Assembly: GCA_002502785.1 (NCBI GenBank)
Contig: DAQG01000015.1
Location: 1 to 13,753 of the forward strand
Source of the DNA: Methanothrix harundinacea
Lineage (GTDB): Archaea > Halobacteriota > Methanosarcinia > Methanotrichales > Methanotrichaceae
Direction of reading: 5' to 3'
DNA length: 13,753 bases
The notes beneath the pieces are model-generated. The model was not told where the DNA came from. It made no database searches and saw only the letters and a program-made list of their open reading frames with translations. Position numbers and translations under genes: made by a program. Each line of letters starts with the position of its first letter. The stretch's first letter is position 1. This document shows positions 5,585 through 12,490 of the stretch, piece by piece.

Positions 5585-7870
5585 TTACTTTCCCTCTTCC
5601 ATATCCTCTACCGCCTTCTCCACGGCCCGCGACCCCCTCTTCCTCAGCTCTCCCGAGAGCTTTGCGTAGTACTTCATGGTGTCGGGGGTGACGGAGGGGC
5701 CTACGTCCTCCAGAGCCGCCAAAAAGTGCCTCTTGAAAACCTCGACGGCGTTCATGTCCTCTCGAAGGGCGAGACGGCCCGCCTTCCTGCAGATGGAGGC
5801 GATGTCGGCTCCTGTATACTGGTCGGTCCTCCTCACCAGGTCGTCCAGGTCGACGTCTTCAGCCAGGGGCATCTTGCCGGTGTGGACATCGAAGATTTTC
5901 TTTCTGGACTCGACGTCGGGGACCGGTACCATGATCAGCTCGTCGAACCTTCCGGGCCTGACCAGGGCCGGATCGACGATGTCGGGCCGGTTGGTGGCGG
6001 CGATCACCACCACGCCCCGGAGCTCCTCCATCCCGTCGATCTCACTTAAGAGCTGGTTTACGATCCGTTCGGTGACGTGAGGCTCGCCCGTCGCCCCGCC
6101 CCGGACGGGGGCGAGGGAGTCGAGCTCGTCGAGAAACACGATCGCCGGGGCCACCTGTCTAGCCTTCCTGAATATCTCGGCGATGTGGCGCTCGCTCTCG
6201 CCGTACCACTTCGAGAGGATCTCGCTCCCCTTCGTCGTGAGGAAGTTGGCGTTGGACTCGTTGGCGACGGCCTTTGCAAGAAGCGTCTTTCCCGTCCCCG
6301 GTGGGCCGTAGAGGAGGACGCCTTTGGGTGCCTCGATCCCAAGCCTTCTGAAGTTATCGCCGTAGACGAGGGGCCACTCTACGGCCTCGACGAGAAGCTG
6401 CTTTACGTCTTCGAGGCCCCCAACGTCGGTCCATGTGACGTTCGGAACCTCGATCAGAATCTCCCGGAGGGCGCTCGGCTGGACCTCGTGCATCGCCGAC
6501 TCCAGGTCCTCCCTCGTCACAACAAGATCCTCCAAAATCTCTTGCGGTATCGTCGGCTCGTCGAGGTCGATCTTGGGAAGGACCCGGCGGAGGGCGTTCA
6601 TGGCCGCCTCCCTCGTGAAGGCGGCGATGTCGGCCCCCACAAAGCCGTAGGTCAGCTGAGAGAACTCCTCCAGGTCCACGTCAGGGGCGAGAGGCATCCC
6701 ACGCGTGTGGATCTGGAGGATCTCGCGTCTCCCCTCGAAGTCGGGGACCCCGAGCTCGATCTCCCTGTCGAACCTGCCGGGCCTTCTCAGGGCCGGGTCC
6801 ACGGCGTCGGGCCTGTTCGTCGCCCCGATGACGATGACGTTCGTCCTCTCCTTGAGGCCGTCCATGAGGGATAAAAGCTGGGCCACCATCCTCCGTTCCA
6901 TCTCTCCGGCCACCTCCTCCCTCTTGGGGGCGATGGAGTCGAGCTCGTCGAGGAATATTATGGCTGGAGCGTTCCTCTCCGAGTCCTCGAAAACCTCCCG
7001 GATCCTCTTCTCGCTCTCGCCGTAGTACTTGGATACGATCTCGGGCCCGTTTATCGAGGCGAAGTGAGCGCTGCTCTCATTGGCGACGGCCTTGGCGAGC
7101 ATCGTCTTTCCGGTCCCTGGCGGGCCGTGGAGGAGGACGCCCCTGGGCGGGTCGATCCCGAGCCTCTCGAAGAGCTCCGGGTGCTTGAGGGGTAGCTCGA
7201 TCATCTCTCGCACTCTCTGTATGGCGTGCTTCATCCCGCCCAGATCCTCGTAGACGACATCGGCCGCCTGTCGGGCGTCGACGGCCCGGTTGATCAGCTC
7301 GATCTCCGTCTCTTCCATTATCCTGACGGTTCCCGATGGGGTGGTGGATACGACCCTCATCTTCACCTCGCCGAGGCCGAAGGCCGAGCCCTTATCGGGC
7401 CTCTTGAAGATCTCGTCGAACATGGTGTCCCTTCCGGAGGCGAGATCGCCGGGAGGACGCCGGAGGGTGGTGGTGGAGATGACGTCCCCTTTGGAGACGG
7501 GCCTTCCCAAAAAGACCTTCCGAAGGGCGTCGCTGGGGATCGAGATTTGGATTCCCCGGCCCACGGGAGCGAGGGTGACCCTCTCGGCGGGCCACCATTC
7601 GGCCTTTGAGATCTCGACGAACTGGCCGATTCCGGCCCCCACGTTCGACCTGATGAGGCCGTCCATCCTGACGACGTCCATATCCTCGTCGGTGGGGTAG
7701 GCCTTCACCGCGAGAGCGCTGGTGGCCTTCGCTCCCTTTATCTCCACCAGGTCGTAATCGCTCAAGCCCAGCTCGGCCATCTGCCGCTCGCTTATTCTGA
7801 CGATCCCCTTTCCCACGTCCCTCTGGTCAGCCTCTATGATCTTGAGCCGGATGGATTCGGAGTCGGTCAT
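5585..7870 (-). CDS. VAT/Cdc48-family AAA ATPase (archaeal p97 homologue)
   Basis: A 761-residue double-AAA unfoldase that forms hexamers, extracts and unfolds proteins with ATP, and can feed the archaeal proteasome. The N-terminal substrate/adaptor domain (about 1-185, double-psi beta-barrel then CDC48_2) is followed by D1 and D2. Both ATPase rings look active: Walker A GPPGTGKT at 249-256 and 522-529; Walker B IIFLDE (304-309) and IVFLDE (577-582 area); arginine-finger regions RRPGRFD (362-368) and VRPGRFD (637-643). Pore loops KYYG (281-284) and KWYG (554-557) are intact. The C-terminus ends DMEEGK, without an evident HbYX proteasome-docking motif. The ATG is preceded by GAGGGTG with 8-base spacing. 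The gene is monocistronic and convergent with cbiN. Confidence 0.96.
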   Translation of the reverse strand: MTDSESIRLKIIEADQRDVGKGIVRISERQMAELGLSDYDLVEIKGAKATSALAVKAYPTDEDMDVVRMDGLIRSNVGAGIGQFVEISKAEWWPAERVTLAPVGRGIQISIPSDALRKVFLGRPVSKGDVISTTTLRRPPGDLASGRDTMFDEIFKRPDKGSAFGLGEVKMRVVSTTPSGTVRIMEETEIELINRAVDARQAADVVYEDLGGMKHAIQRVREMIELPLKHPELFERLGIDPPRGVLLHGPPGTGKTMLAKAVANESSAHFASINGPEIVSKYYGESEKRIREVFEDSERNAPAIIFLDELDSIAPKREEVAGEMERRMVAQLLSLMDGLKERTNVIVIGATNRPDAVDPALRRPGRFDREIELGVPDFEGRREILQIHTRGMPLAPDVDLEEFSQLTYGFVGADIAAFTREAAMNALRRVLPKIDLDEPTIPQEILEDLVVTREDLESAMHEVQPSALREILIEVPNVTWTDVGGLEDVKQLLVEAVEWPLVYGDNFRRLGIEAPKGVLLYGPPGTGKTLLAKAVANESNANFLTTKGSEILSKWYGESERHIAEIFRKARQVAPAIVFLDELDSLAPVRGGATGEPHVTERIVNQLLSEIDGMEELRGVVVIAATNRPDIVDPALVRPGRFDELIMVPVPDVESRKKIFDVHTGKMPLAEDVDLDDLVRRTDQYTGADIASICRKAGRLALREDMNAVEVFKRHFLAALEDVGPSVTPDTMKYYAKLSGELRKRGSRAVEKAVEDMEEGK

Positions 7871-7893
7871 CTCTTGAACACCCTCTAGACTGC

Positions 7894-7918
7894 TATTTAT
7901 GAACGAGTTTGTAATTAA
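7894..7918 (-). promoter_or_regulatory. Candidate promoter of the vat gene
   Basis: On the minus strand, TTAATTA (7912-7918) predicts a transcript start near 7889, giving a leader of about 20 bases that includes GAGGGTG at 7879-7885. ATAAATA (7894-7900) is an alternative, but it would start transcription essentially at the ATG and lose the ribosome binding site. Confidence 0.45.
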
Positions 7919-8253
7919 GTATTCTCCTCAGTTGTTCTTGCGTTTTTGTGCTTCGAAGGCGCATCGGGATCGATCGCATCACTGATGTTTGATCTACTGA
8001 TGACCCTCTTGCAAGGATAAAATCTGATTTCAATCCGGTCTCGCCAGCGCGCACTTTGGCCCGAAAATTTTGTAGCTGAGAACGCTCAAAGATAAATGAA
8101 CCTCCAGCCGAAAAAGCACCTCATCCCGACTGTCGTCCTCCTAGTCTCGGACGATCGGGCCGCGTCGAGCTTTCTCCTCGCAAGGCGCGAAGTGGCGGCG
8201 ATAAAGCAAAAAGTTATTTGACATATTTGACACAAGTAATCTAGAGGATATGG
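7919..8253. other. Spacer between vat and the secreted-protein gene
   Basis: This divergent spacer of over 300 bases holds the vat promoter on its left. On the right are an imperfect 9-bp tandem duplication (ATTTGACAT / ATTTGACAC, 8216-8232) and the ribosome binding site AGAGG (8243-8247) of the secreted protein. A 41-codon ORF (8096-8221, plus) with GC-rich third positions lies within it, but it has no ribosome binding site and no recognisable family. The middle has several TGATGA/CTGA motifs that do not build a proper C/D guide RNA. Confidence 0.45.
8096..8221 (+). CDS. Doubtful 41-residue ORF
   Basis: This ORF begins MNLQPKKHL, has a short hydrophobic run (IPTVVLLVS) and ends KQKVI before TGA. 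About two thirds of its codons end in G or C, like the real genes nearby and unlike the flanking spacer, which is the only support. No Shine-Dalgarno precedes the ATG. It stops 32 bases before the secreted-protein ORF. It may be a remnant or a small protein; I do not recognise it. Confidence 0.2.
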   Translation: MNLQPKKHLIPTVVLLVSDDRAASSFLLARREVAAIKQKVI

Positions 8254-8730
8254 ATGATGATGAAGAAGACGATGGCATTGATGATCTTGCTCTTCCTCTT
8301 CGAGTTCTCGGCGTTGGGCCAGGGTTTGACCCTCGGAGGGGGATGTTCTTACAAGGACTACCCGGGCGCTTGCGAGATAGTCTCCATTCTCAAGACTGAG
8401 GAGTCGGCCCATCAAGCCGAGTTGGGGGGCGGCCCAGGATACGAGGGTTATGAGGTCTCGTTCGTCTTCAGTCCGGACGAGCCGATGAACCTGACGGTGA
8501 ATTGGGATGAACTCGTATTTGGCAGGGAACATCTCTTACAGCTCTGCAACTCCTGGTACCCCGGCCCTCGTTTCCTTGAGAAATACAACATAACCGAGGG
8601 CGCGGTCTTCGATTGCACCTTGAAATTGATCGCCACAGGCACCTGCAGCCCGATCGTCTTCGAGTTTGACGGGATCGACCAGTGTGACTATTTTGAGTCC
8701 TCCGAGGCAGAAGGCGACACGTCCCCCTGA
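8254..8730 (+). CDS. Small secreted protein of unknown function with six cysteines
   Basis: A 158-residue protein that I do not recognise. A lysine pair (residues 4-5) followed by a hydrophobic run to about residue 21 is a typical Sec signal peptide, with probable cleavage near ALGQ (20-23); the mature part would be exported. It contains six cysteines (31, 40, 98, 121, 131, 144), an even number compatible with three disulfides, and an early motif CSYKDYPGAC followed by a Gly/Tyr-rich GGGPGYEGYEV segment (58-67). Several N-x-S/T sequons (N79, N112) could be glycosylated. The mature protein looks beta-rich and acidic, ending in a Glu/Asp/Ser tail. Three in-frame ATGs (8254, 8257, 8260) fit the ribosome binding site AGAGG at 8243-8247. 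It stands alone, facing away from vat and convergent with the operon that ends in the thioredoxin-like gene. Confidence 0.75.
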   Translation: MMMKKTMALMILLFLFEFSALGQGLTLGGGCSYKDYPGACEIVSILKTEESAHQAELGGGPGYEGYEVSFVFSPDEPMNLTVNWDELVFGREHLLQLCNSWYPGPRFLEKYNITEGAVFDCTLKLIATGTCSPIVFEFDGIDQCDYFESSEAEGDTSP

Positions 8731-8745
8731 GCCTCAGAAGGATAG

Positions 8746-8761
8746 GTCCGGATCGCCGGAC
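8746..8761. terminator. Hairpin downstream of the secreted-protein gene
   Basis: GTCCGG (8746-8751) and CCGGAC (8756-8761) form a perfect 6-bp stem with loop ATCG, 16 bases after the stop codon. No T-run follows directly; a T5 run occurs at 8847-8851 between two GGGCCC palindromes (8827-8832 and 8862-8867). It may mark the 3' end of both convergent transcripts. Confidence 0.3.
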
Positions 8762-8876
8762 GGCGTCATGGGGGTGGGACGAACGATAGGGCTTGAGAGG
8801 CGAAAGACTCGAAGGTGAATCAGGTCGGGCCCCTCTGCCCAGCAAATTTTTATGAGGCTATGGGCCCTTCTGATCC

Positions 8877-9158
8877 TCACCTCAAAGCCTCTCTCAGAGC
8901 CCGCTCCAGCTTATCGGCGGGGACAAAGCCGTTGAACCGTTCTACCAGCTCACCATCTCTTTCGATGATCAGGGTGGAAATGGTGAAGACGACGTATTTC
9001 TCCGCGAGCTTCGAGTCCATCTCGGCGTCGACCATCCTGAACTCGACATGCGTAGCGAAGACCTCAGCCAGCTCTTCGAGGATCAGGGCCTGCTCTCGAC
9101 AGAAGCCGCAGGTTTTCGTGTAAAAATCCGTCAGGACGATCTTCGGCACGTTGATCAC
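8877..9158 (-). CDS. Thioredoxin-like protein lacking the cis-proline
   Basis: A small thioredoxin-fold protein (93 residues from the GTG at 9158) ending a heme-biosynthesis operon. The active site is TKTCGFC (14-20; Cys17 and Cys20), close to the WCGPC of thioredoxin but without the tryptophan and with Phe for Pro. At the position of the near-invariant cis-proline, in the segment VFTISTLIIERDG, the residue is Ser61. Otherwise it follows the thioredoxin pattern: DFY strand before the CXXC, EL..F helix, VDAEMDSKLAEKY, and a C-terminal helix. The frame is open upstream into the decarboxylase gene, but a start at 9158 lies 4 bases after that gene's stop. A second GTG at 9149 has GGTGATC just before it and may be the true start (90 residues). 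It could reduce disulfides or handle metal or Fe-S clusters; the function is not known. Confidence 0.8.
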   Translation of the reverse strand: MINVPKIVLTDFYTKTCGFCREQALILEELAEVFATHVEFRMVDAEMDSKLAEKYVVFTISTLIIERDGELVERFNGFVPADKLERALREALR

Positions 9159-9162
9159 CCTG

Positions 9163-9666
9163 TCATTCGGGGATCTCAAAACGGACCCCGATCTTGAATA
9201 TCCTCTTGGTGGGGAGAATGAGCTGATCAAGGCCGGTCTTTTCTCTGATCTCCGATAGAATCTCCTCGATCCTATCCTTAGATGCCGATATCGTAAACCA
9301 CATGTTGTACTCGGTCTCGTTGGGCCGCAGGTAGTTGTGCGAGATCTCCTGGTACCCGTTCACCACCTCGGACACCTCCTCCATCCTTCCATCGGAGACG
9401 GGAAGGGCGACCAAAACTCCGGAACATCCGAGCCGCCTCATGTCCAGGATCGGGCCGATCCTCCGTATTATGCCGAGATCTTGGAGCCTTTTTGCCCTGC
9501 TTATGACCTCTTCCTCGCCGACTCCGAGGATCTCGCCGAGGGCGAGAAAGGGCCTTCCTGTCAGGGGAAACTCCTCCTGAACAATGGCGAGTAGCCTTCG
9601 GTCCAGGTCGTCCAGGTCAGGCCTCTCCTCCTCGACCGGCAGATCTTCGATCGGCTCGAATTTCAT
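9163..9666 (-). CDS. Siroheme decarboxylase subunit (AhbA/AhbB family)
   Basis: A 167-residue protein of the Lrp/AsnC-like AhbA/AhbB family. In known organisms AhbA and AhbB form a heterodimer that removes two carboxyl groups from siroheme to give 12,18-didecarboxysiroheme, an early step of the alternative heme route. An N-terminal winged-helix-like part (about 17-70, including FPLTGRPF and GIIRRIG) is followed by an AsnC-type ligand domain with the signature HNYLR (110-114) and a YNMWFT stretch (120-125). The ATG at 9666 is chosen because GGAGGTG lies 7 bases before it; the frame runs 35 codons further, but that part overlaps the radical SAM gene. It starts 4 bases after that gene's stop. 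Whether it is AhbA or AhbB is not clear, and the partner subunit is not in this window. A pure transcription regulator is a less likely alternative. Confidence 0.85.
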   Translation of the reverse strand: MKFEPIEDLPVEEERPDLDDLDRRLLAIVQEEFPLTGRPFLALGEILGVGEEEVISRAKRLQDLGIIRRIGPILDMRRLGCSGVLVALPVSDGRMEEVSEVVNGYQEISHNYLRPNETEYNMWFTISASKDRIEEILSEIREKTGLDQLILPTKRIFKIGVRFEIPE

Positions 9667-9670
9667 AGGA

Positions 9671-10657
9671 TCACACCTCCCGGAAACTGCAGAGCGGGTC
9701 GGACTCGAGATAATCGCCGGTCTTCGCGTAGGCCCTGGCCCTGCAACCGCCGCAGACCTTCCGGTAGTCACATATTCCGCACCTGCCCACGAGATCCCTT
9801 TTCCGCAGATCCAAAAAGACGGGCGAACTCTCCCAGATCACCGGGAAGCTCTCCATTCTGACGTTTCCTGCGACCACCGGCAGGTAGCCGCAAGGGCAGA
9901 CGTCCCCGGTCCTCGAGACGAAGACGAAGTTCGTTCCCGCAAGGCAGCTGCTTCCCATCATCCCCGTCCTCTCGGCCTCGGTGAGGACCTCTCTTATAAC
10001 CCTGCCGTACTGGGGAGCGCAGGTGACCTTCACCTCGATCGTCCTCTTCCTGCACTCCTCGGCCACCCATCGGAGAATCTCATCCTGCTCCTCGGGGGCC
10101 ACAAGCTCATCCTCGCTCCCCCGGCCCGTGGGCACCAGGAAGAAGAGGTGGAAGGCGACGGCTCCGAGCCTCTCGGCCAGGTCCATGGTGGCGCGGACCT
10201 GGTCGAGGTTCTCCTTTGTGATCGTCATGTTGATCTGAAAGTCGACCTTGCCCCGGAGGTTCTCGATCCCCTGTATGGCGAGGCCGAAGGAGCCGGAGCC
10301 TCGGGTGATGTCGTGAGACTTTGGATCTGGGCCGTCGAGGCTGATGCTGACCCTCTTGATACCGGCTCCTTTAATCCACTCGACCGTCTCAGGAGTTATG
10401 AGGGTCCCGTTGGATGCGAGGGAGACACGAACGCCCCGATCGGTGGCGTATTTCGCCAGATCGAAGATGTCGGGGCGGAGTAGGGGCTCTCCTCCGCTGA
10501 GGATTATCATCGGCTTCTTGGGGGCGACCTGGTCTATGAACGCCAGCGCCTCAACGGTTGAGAGCTCCGCCTCGGCGGGGGAGGCGGAGGCCGAGGCGCG
10601 GCAGTAGTCGCAAGCGAGGTTACAGGCCGCCGTCACCTCCCAGGCTATGATCAGCAT
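9671..10657 (-). CDS. ahbD: Radical SAM protein, probable heme synthase AhbD
   Basis: A 328-residue radical SAM enzyme. AhbD oxidatively decarboxylates the two propionates of Fe-coproporphyrin III to make heme b. The motif CNLACDYC (Cys12, 16, 19) binds the SAM [4Fe-4S] cluster, and GGEP (55-58) contacts SAM. The C-terminal region carries further cysteines (238, 254, 256, 293, 296, 302, 305, 323) in a SPASM-like CGxC...CGGC pattern, suited to an auxiliary cluster. The opening AWEVTAACNLACDYCRA and the FFLVPTGRG segment favour AhbD over AhbC or NirJ, from family memory. The ATG immediately follows the asd stop codon, so translation is coupled, and the next gene is a siroheme decarboxylase subunit, which supports heme biosynthesis. 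AhbC or another peptide/porphyrin-modifying SPASM enzyme remains possible. Confidence 0.78.
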   Translation of the reverse strand: MLIIAWEVTAACNLACDYCRASASASPAEAELSTVEALAFIDQVAPKKPMIILSGGEPLLRPDIFDLAKYATDRGVRVSLASNGTLITPETVEWIKGAGIKRVSISLDGPDPKSHDITRGSGSFGLAIQGIENLRGKVDFQINMTITKENLDQVRATMDLAERLGAVAFHLFFLVPTGRGSEDELVAPEEQDEILRWVAEECRKRTIEVKVTCAPQYGRVIREVLTEAERTGMMGSSCLAGTNFVFVSRTGDVCPCGYLPVVAGNVRMESFPVIWESSPVFLDLRKRDLVGRCGICDYRKVCGGCRARAYAKTGDYLESDPLCSFREV

Positions 10658-11686
10658 CTAGAGCATTCCCTTCTTGTGAAGGAGCTCCGCGTTCAGAACG
10701 CTGGCACCGGCAGCGCCCCGGACGGTGTTGTGGCCCATGACGATGTAGCGGATGCCCTCTCTGATCCGGCCGACGGAGACGGCCATCCCCTTGCCGGCGT
10801 TCCTGTCGAGCCGAGGCTGGGGCCTGTCGGGCTCGTCCCTGACGATGAGGGGCTTCTTCGGCTCTGTGGGCAGGTCGCCAAGACCTGGGTCGAAGCTGAG
10901 GAAGGCAGCCCTGACCTCTTCGGGGGTCGGTTTTGACGCCATCTCGACCCAGAGGGCCTCGGTGTGGCCGTCCATGACGGGGACGCGATGGCAGCTGGCG
11001 CTGACGTCGAAGGGCGCGTCAATGATCTTATCGCCGTCGAAGGTTCCCAGGATCTTCTGGGCCTCCTTTTCGACCTTCTCCTCCTCGCCGGAGATGAAGG
11101 GGATGACGTTGCCGAGGATCGCCATGGAGGGGACGCCCTCGTATCCGGCGCCGCTCACAGCCTGCATCGAGGCGATGATAACCCTCTGGATGTTCATGGG
11201 CATCAGGGGTTTCAGAGTCAGGGCGAACATGATGGTGGTGCAGTTGGGGTTTGTAACGATGTAGCCGTCCCAGCCCCGCTTCTTCTGCTGGACATCGATG
11301 AGTCCGAGGTGCTCGGGGTTGCACTCGGGGATCATCAGGGGAACGTCCGCATCGAACCGGTACGCGCTGGCGTTGCTGGCCACGGCAAACCCCGCCCGAG
11401 CAAAGTCGGCCTCGACCTTCTTCGCCTCGTCGGCGGGGAGGGCGGAGAAGACGACGTCGGCCTCGACCTCCTTCGGATCGACGTTGACGACCTCCATCTC
11501 GCCGACCTCCGGCGGAAGCTCGTGCTCCAGCCGCCACCGTGCAGCTTCGCGGTACTTTTTCCCCGCGCTCCTCTCGGAGGCCGCAAGGCTGGTCAGCTCA
11601 AACCAGGGGTGGTCCCAAAGCTGTTCGATGAAACGCTGTCCTACCGCACCCGTAGCTCCAAGAACGCCTGCTCTAATTTTGGCCAT
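10658..11686 (-). CDS. asd: Aspartate-semialdehyde dehydrogenase
   Basis: A 342-residue cytoplasmic enzyme that reduces aspartyl phosphate to aspartate semialdehyde with NADPH, the branch point towards threonine, methionine, isoleucine and lysine. The nucleotide-binding GATGAVGQRF (10-19) opens a Rossmann fold. The catalytic cysteine is Cys149 in NPNCTT, SGAGYEGVPSM (178-188) is conserved, and the catalytic histidine is His241 in HRVPVMDGHTE, the pattern of the archaeal/fungal Asd branch. Length is typical. The ATG at 11686 is preceded by AAGGTGAT with suitable spacing and a clear TATA box at 11729-11736. It is the first gene of a four-gene operon with heme genes, an uncommon partnership. The stop TAG abuts the next start. 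Confidence 0.95.
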   Translation of the reverse strand: MAKIRAGVLGATGAVGQRFIEQLWDHPWFELTSLAASERSAGKKYREAARWRLEHELPPEVGEMEVVNVDPKEVEADVVFSALPADEAKKVEADFARAGFAVASNASAYRFDADVPLMIPECNPEHLGLIDVQQKKRGWDGYIVTNPNCTTIMFALTLKPLMPMNIQRVIIASMQAVSGAGYEGVPSMAILGNVIPFISGEEEKVEKEAQKILGTFDGDKIIDAPFDVSASCHRVPVMDGHTEALWVEMASKPTPEEVRAAFLSFDPGLGDLPTEPKKPLIVRDEPDRPQPRLDRNAGKGMAVSVGRIREGIRYIVMGHNTVRGAAGASVLNAELLHKKGML

Positions 11687-11728
11687 TCGAAATCACCTTG
11701 AACGTAGCGGCTTTTTGGTGGTGACTTG

Positions 11729-11736
11729 ATATATAT
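11729..11736 (-). promoter_or_regulatory. TATA box of the asd-ahbD operon
   Basis: ATATATAT on the minus strand predicts a transcript start near 11706, about 20 bases before the asd ATG; the leader carries AAGGTGATTT as ribosome binding site. It stands out in GC-rich DNA and is the clearest promoter of the window. Confidence 0.6.
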
Positions 11737-11747
11737 GCCTTCTCTGA

Positions 11748-11772
11748 AAACGGGTTTGAATCCAACCCGTTT
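11748..11772. promoter_or_regulatory. Palindromic operator-like site upstream of asd
   Basis: AAACGGGTT (11748-11756) and AACCCGTTT (11764-11772) form a perfect 9-bp inverted repeat around the 7-base spacer TGAATCC, 11 bases upstream of the asd TATA box. The half-site recurs as GAAAACGGG at 11797-11805, matching GAAAACGGG at 11746-11754 with a 51-base offset. Position and symmetry fit a dimeric regulator of the asd-heme operon. I do not recognise the motif. Confidence 0.5.
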
Positions 11773-11841
11773 GCGGATTTCGGGCCAAAATCCTCGGAAA
11801 ACGGGAACCGTATTCCTCCCCACTCCGCACAGTTCGCGACC

Positions 11842-11876
11842 CTCGCCTCAACCTTTGGGGCGGGCGGGGAGGCGAG
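11842..11876 (-). terminator. GC-rich hairpin after the 184-residue protein gene
   Basis: CTCGCCTC (11842-11849) pairs perfectly with GAGGCGAG (11869-11876) around a 19-base loop, starting 13 bases past the stop codon on the minus strand. No clear T-run follows, so termination is only a guess; it could equally be a structured leader or processing site. Confidence 0.35.
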
Positions 11877-11889
11877 AGGGGGGGCAAGG

Positions 11890-12444
11890 TCAGCACGAAG
11901 TGACTGGAGAATAATCGGCGGGAAGTTTGAAATTGACGCTCATGACCTCGTGCGCCCGCAGGGCCTCCCCAGCCCTTGGAGCCGCCCCGGTGGCGATGTA
12001 TCTTTTGAGGTCCCTCCAGGCTGCCTCGATGTCTCTTGGAAGCTTGACGCACTTTGGCACCTGATGATGCCCGGAGCCCATGGCCGCCATGCACCCTCCG
12101 CCGGTGCCCTTTCGGCGAGAGCATCGAAGGCAACAGAAGGCGGCCGTCTTCAGCAAAACATTTCCCACGTCGATCGAGCGGGGCGGATCGGCCACGGACC
12201 GGGCGTATACCGCGGCGGCCATGGCGAAGAAGGAGAGGTTCTCTATCGTCGACTCCGGCCAGACCTTCGAGAGGAGCCTCATCACCCGAGGATCGATCTC
12301 GACTTTGGCCAGCTCCACCAGCGCCCGGTAGCCTTTTGCCGTGGGCATGAGGAGCAATTGATCGAACTCGAACTCCTTCTCGGTCGCCCGGCTGCCTGTG
12401 AGCTTGACATAACGGTGGCCGTACCTTTCGGCGTAGTCGAACAT
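11890..12444 (-). CDS. Unrecognised protein with a Cys/His-rich segment
   Basis: A 184-residue soluble protein that I do not recognise. No signal peptide or membrane helix is evident. The N-terminal two thirds look helical and Ala/Leu-rich (about 30-100). A central segment at 104-132 (CCLRC at 104-108, then Cys118, His126-His127, Cys132) is glycine- and arginine-rich and could bind a metal or an Fe-S cluster. Cys184 is the last residue. The ATG has GAGGTC as ribosome binding site and a TATA box about 43 bases upstream, so it is a properly built gene, and its codons end mostly in G or C. It lies upstream of and in line with asd, but a 203-base gap with its own promoter separates them. The function cannot be inferred. 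Confidence 0.75.
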   Translation of the reverse strand: MFDYAERYGHRYVKLTGSRATEKEFEFDQLLLMPTAKGYRALVELAKVEIDPRVMRLLSKVWPESTIENLSFFAMAAAVYARSVADPPRSIDVGNVLLKTAAFCCLRCSRRKGTGGGCMAAMGSGHHQVPKCVKLPRDIEAAWRDLKRYIATGAAPRAGEALRAHEVMSVNFKLPADYSPVTSC

Positions 12445-12483
12445 TCAGGACCTCGTCAGATGAAGGTGAGAGAAGGAGGGCAT

Positions 12484-12490
12484 TTTATAT
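12484..12490 (-). promoter_or_regulatory. Candidate TATA box for the 184-residue protein gene
   Basis: ATATAAAA read on the minus strand predicts a transcript start near 12461, giving a leader of about 17 bases that contains the GAGGTC ribosome binding site before the ATG at 12444. Confidence 0.5.

Noticed and set aside
6077..6874. 265-codon open frame antisense to vat
   Set aside because: It is low-complexity charged sequence with no family features, lying inside the certain vat gene.
7981..8030. C/D-box guide RNA from clustered TGATGA and CTGA motifs
   Set aside because: The boxes overlap each other and the spacing does not give two guide regions.
8250..8270. ATG at 8250 as an alternative start giving an Asp/Glu-rich peptide
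   Set aside because: It is in a different frame from the signal peptide and soon runs into a stop; the ATG cluster at 8254-8260 fits the ribosome binding site and the secretion signal.
10964..11701. 245-codon open frame antisense to asd
   Set aside because: It is the mirror of asd codons, rich in Asp, Gly and Val as expected for a shadow frame.
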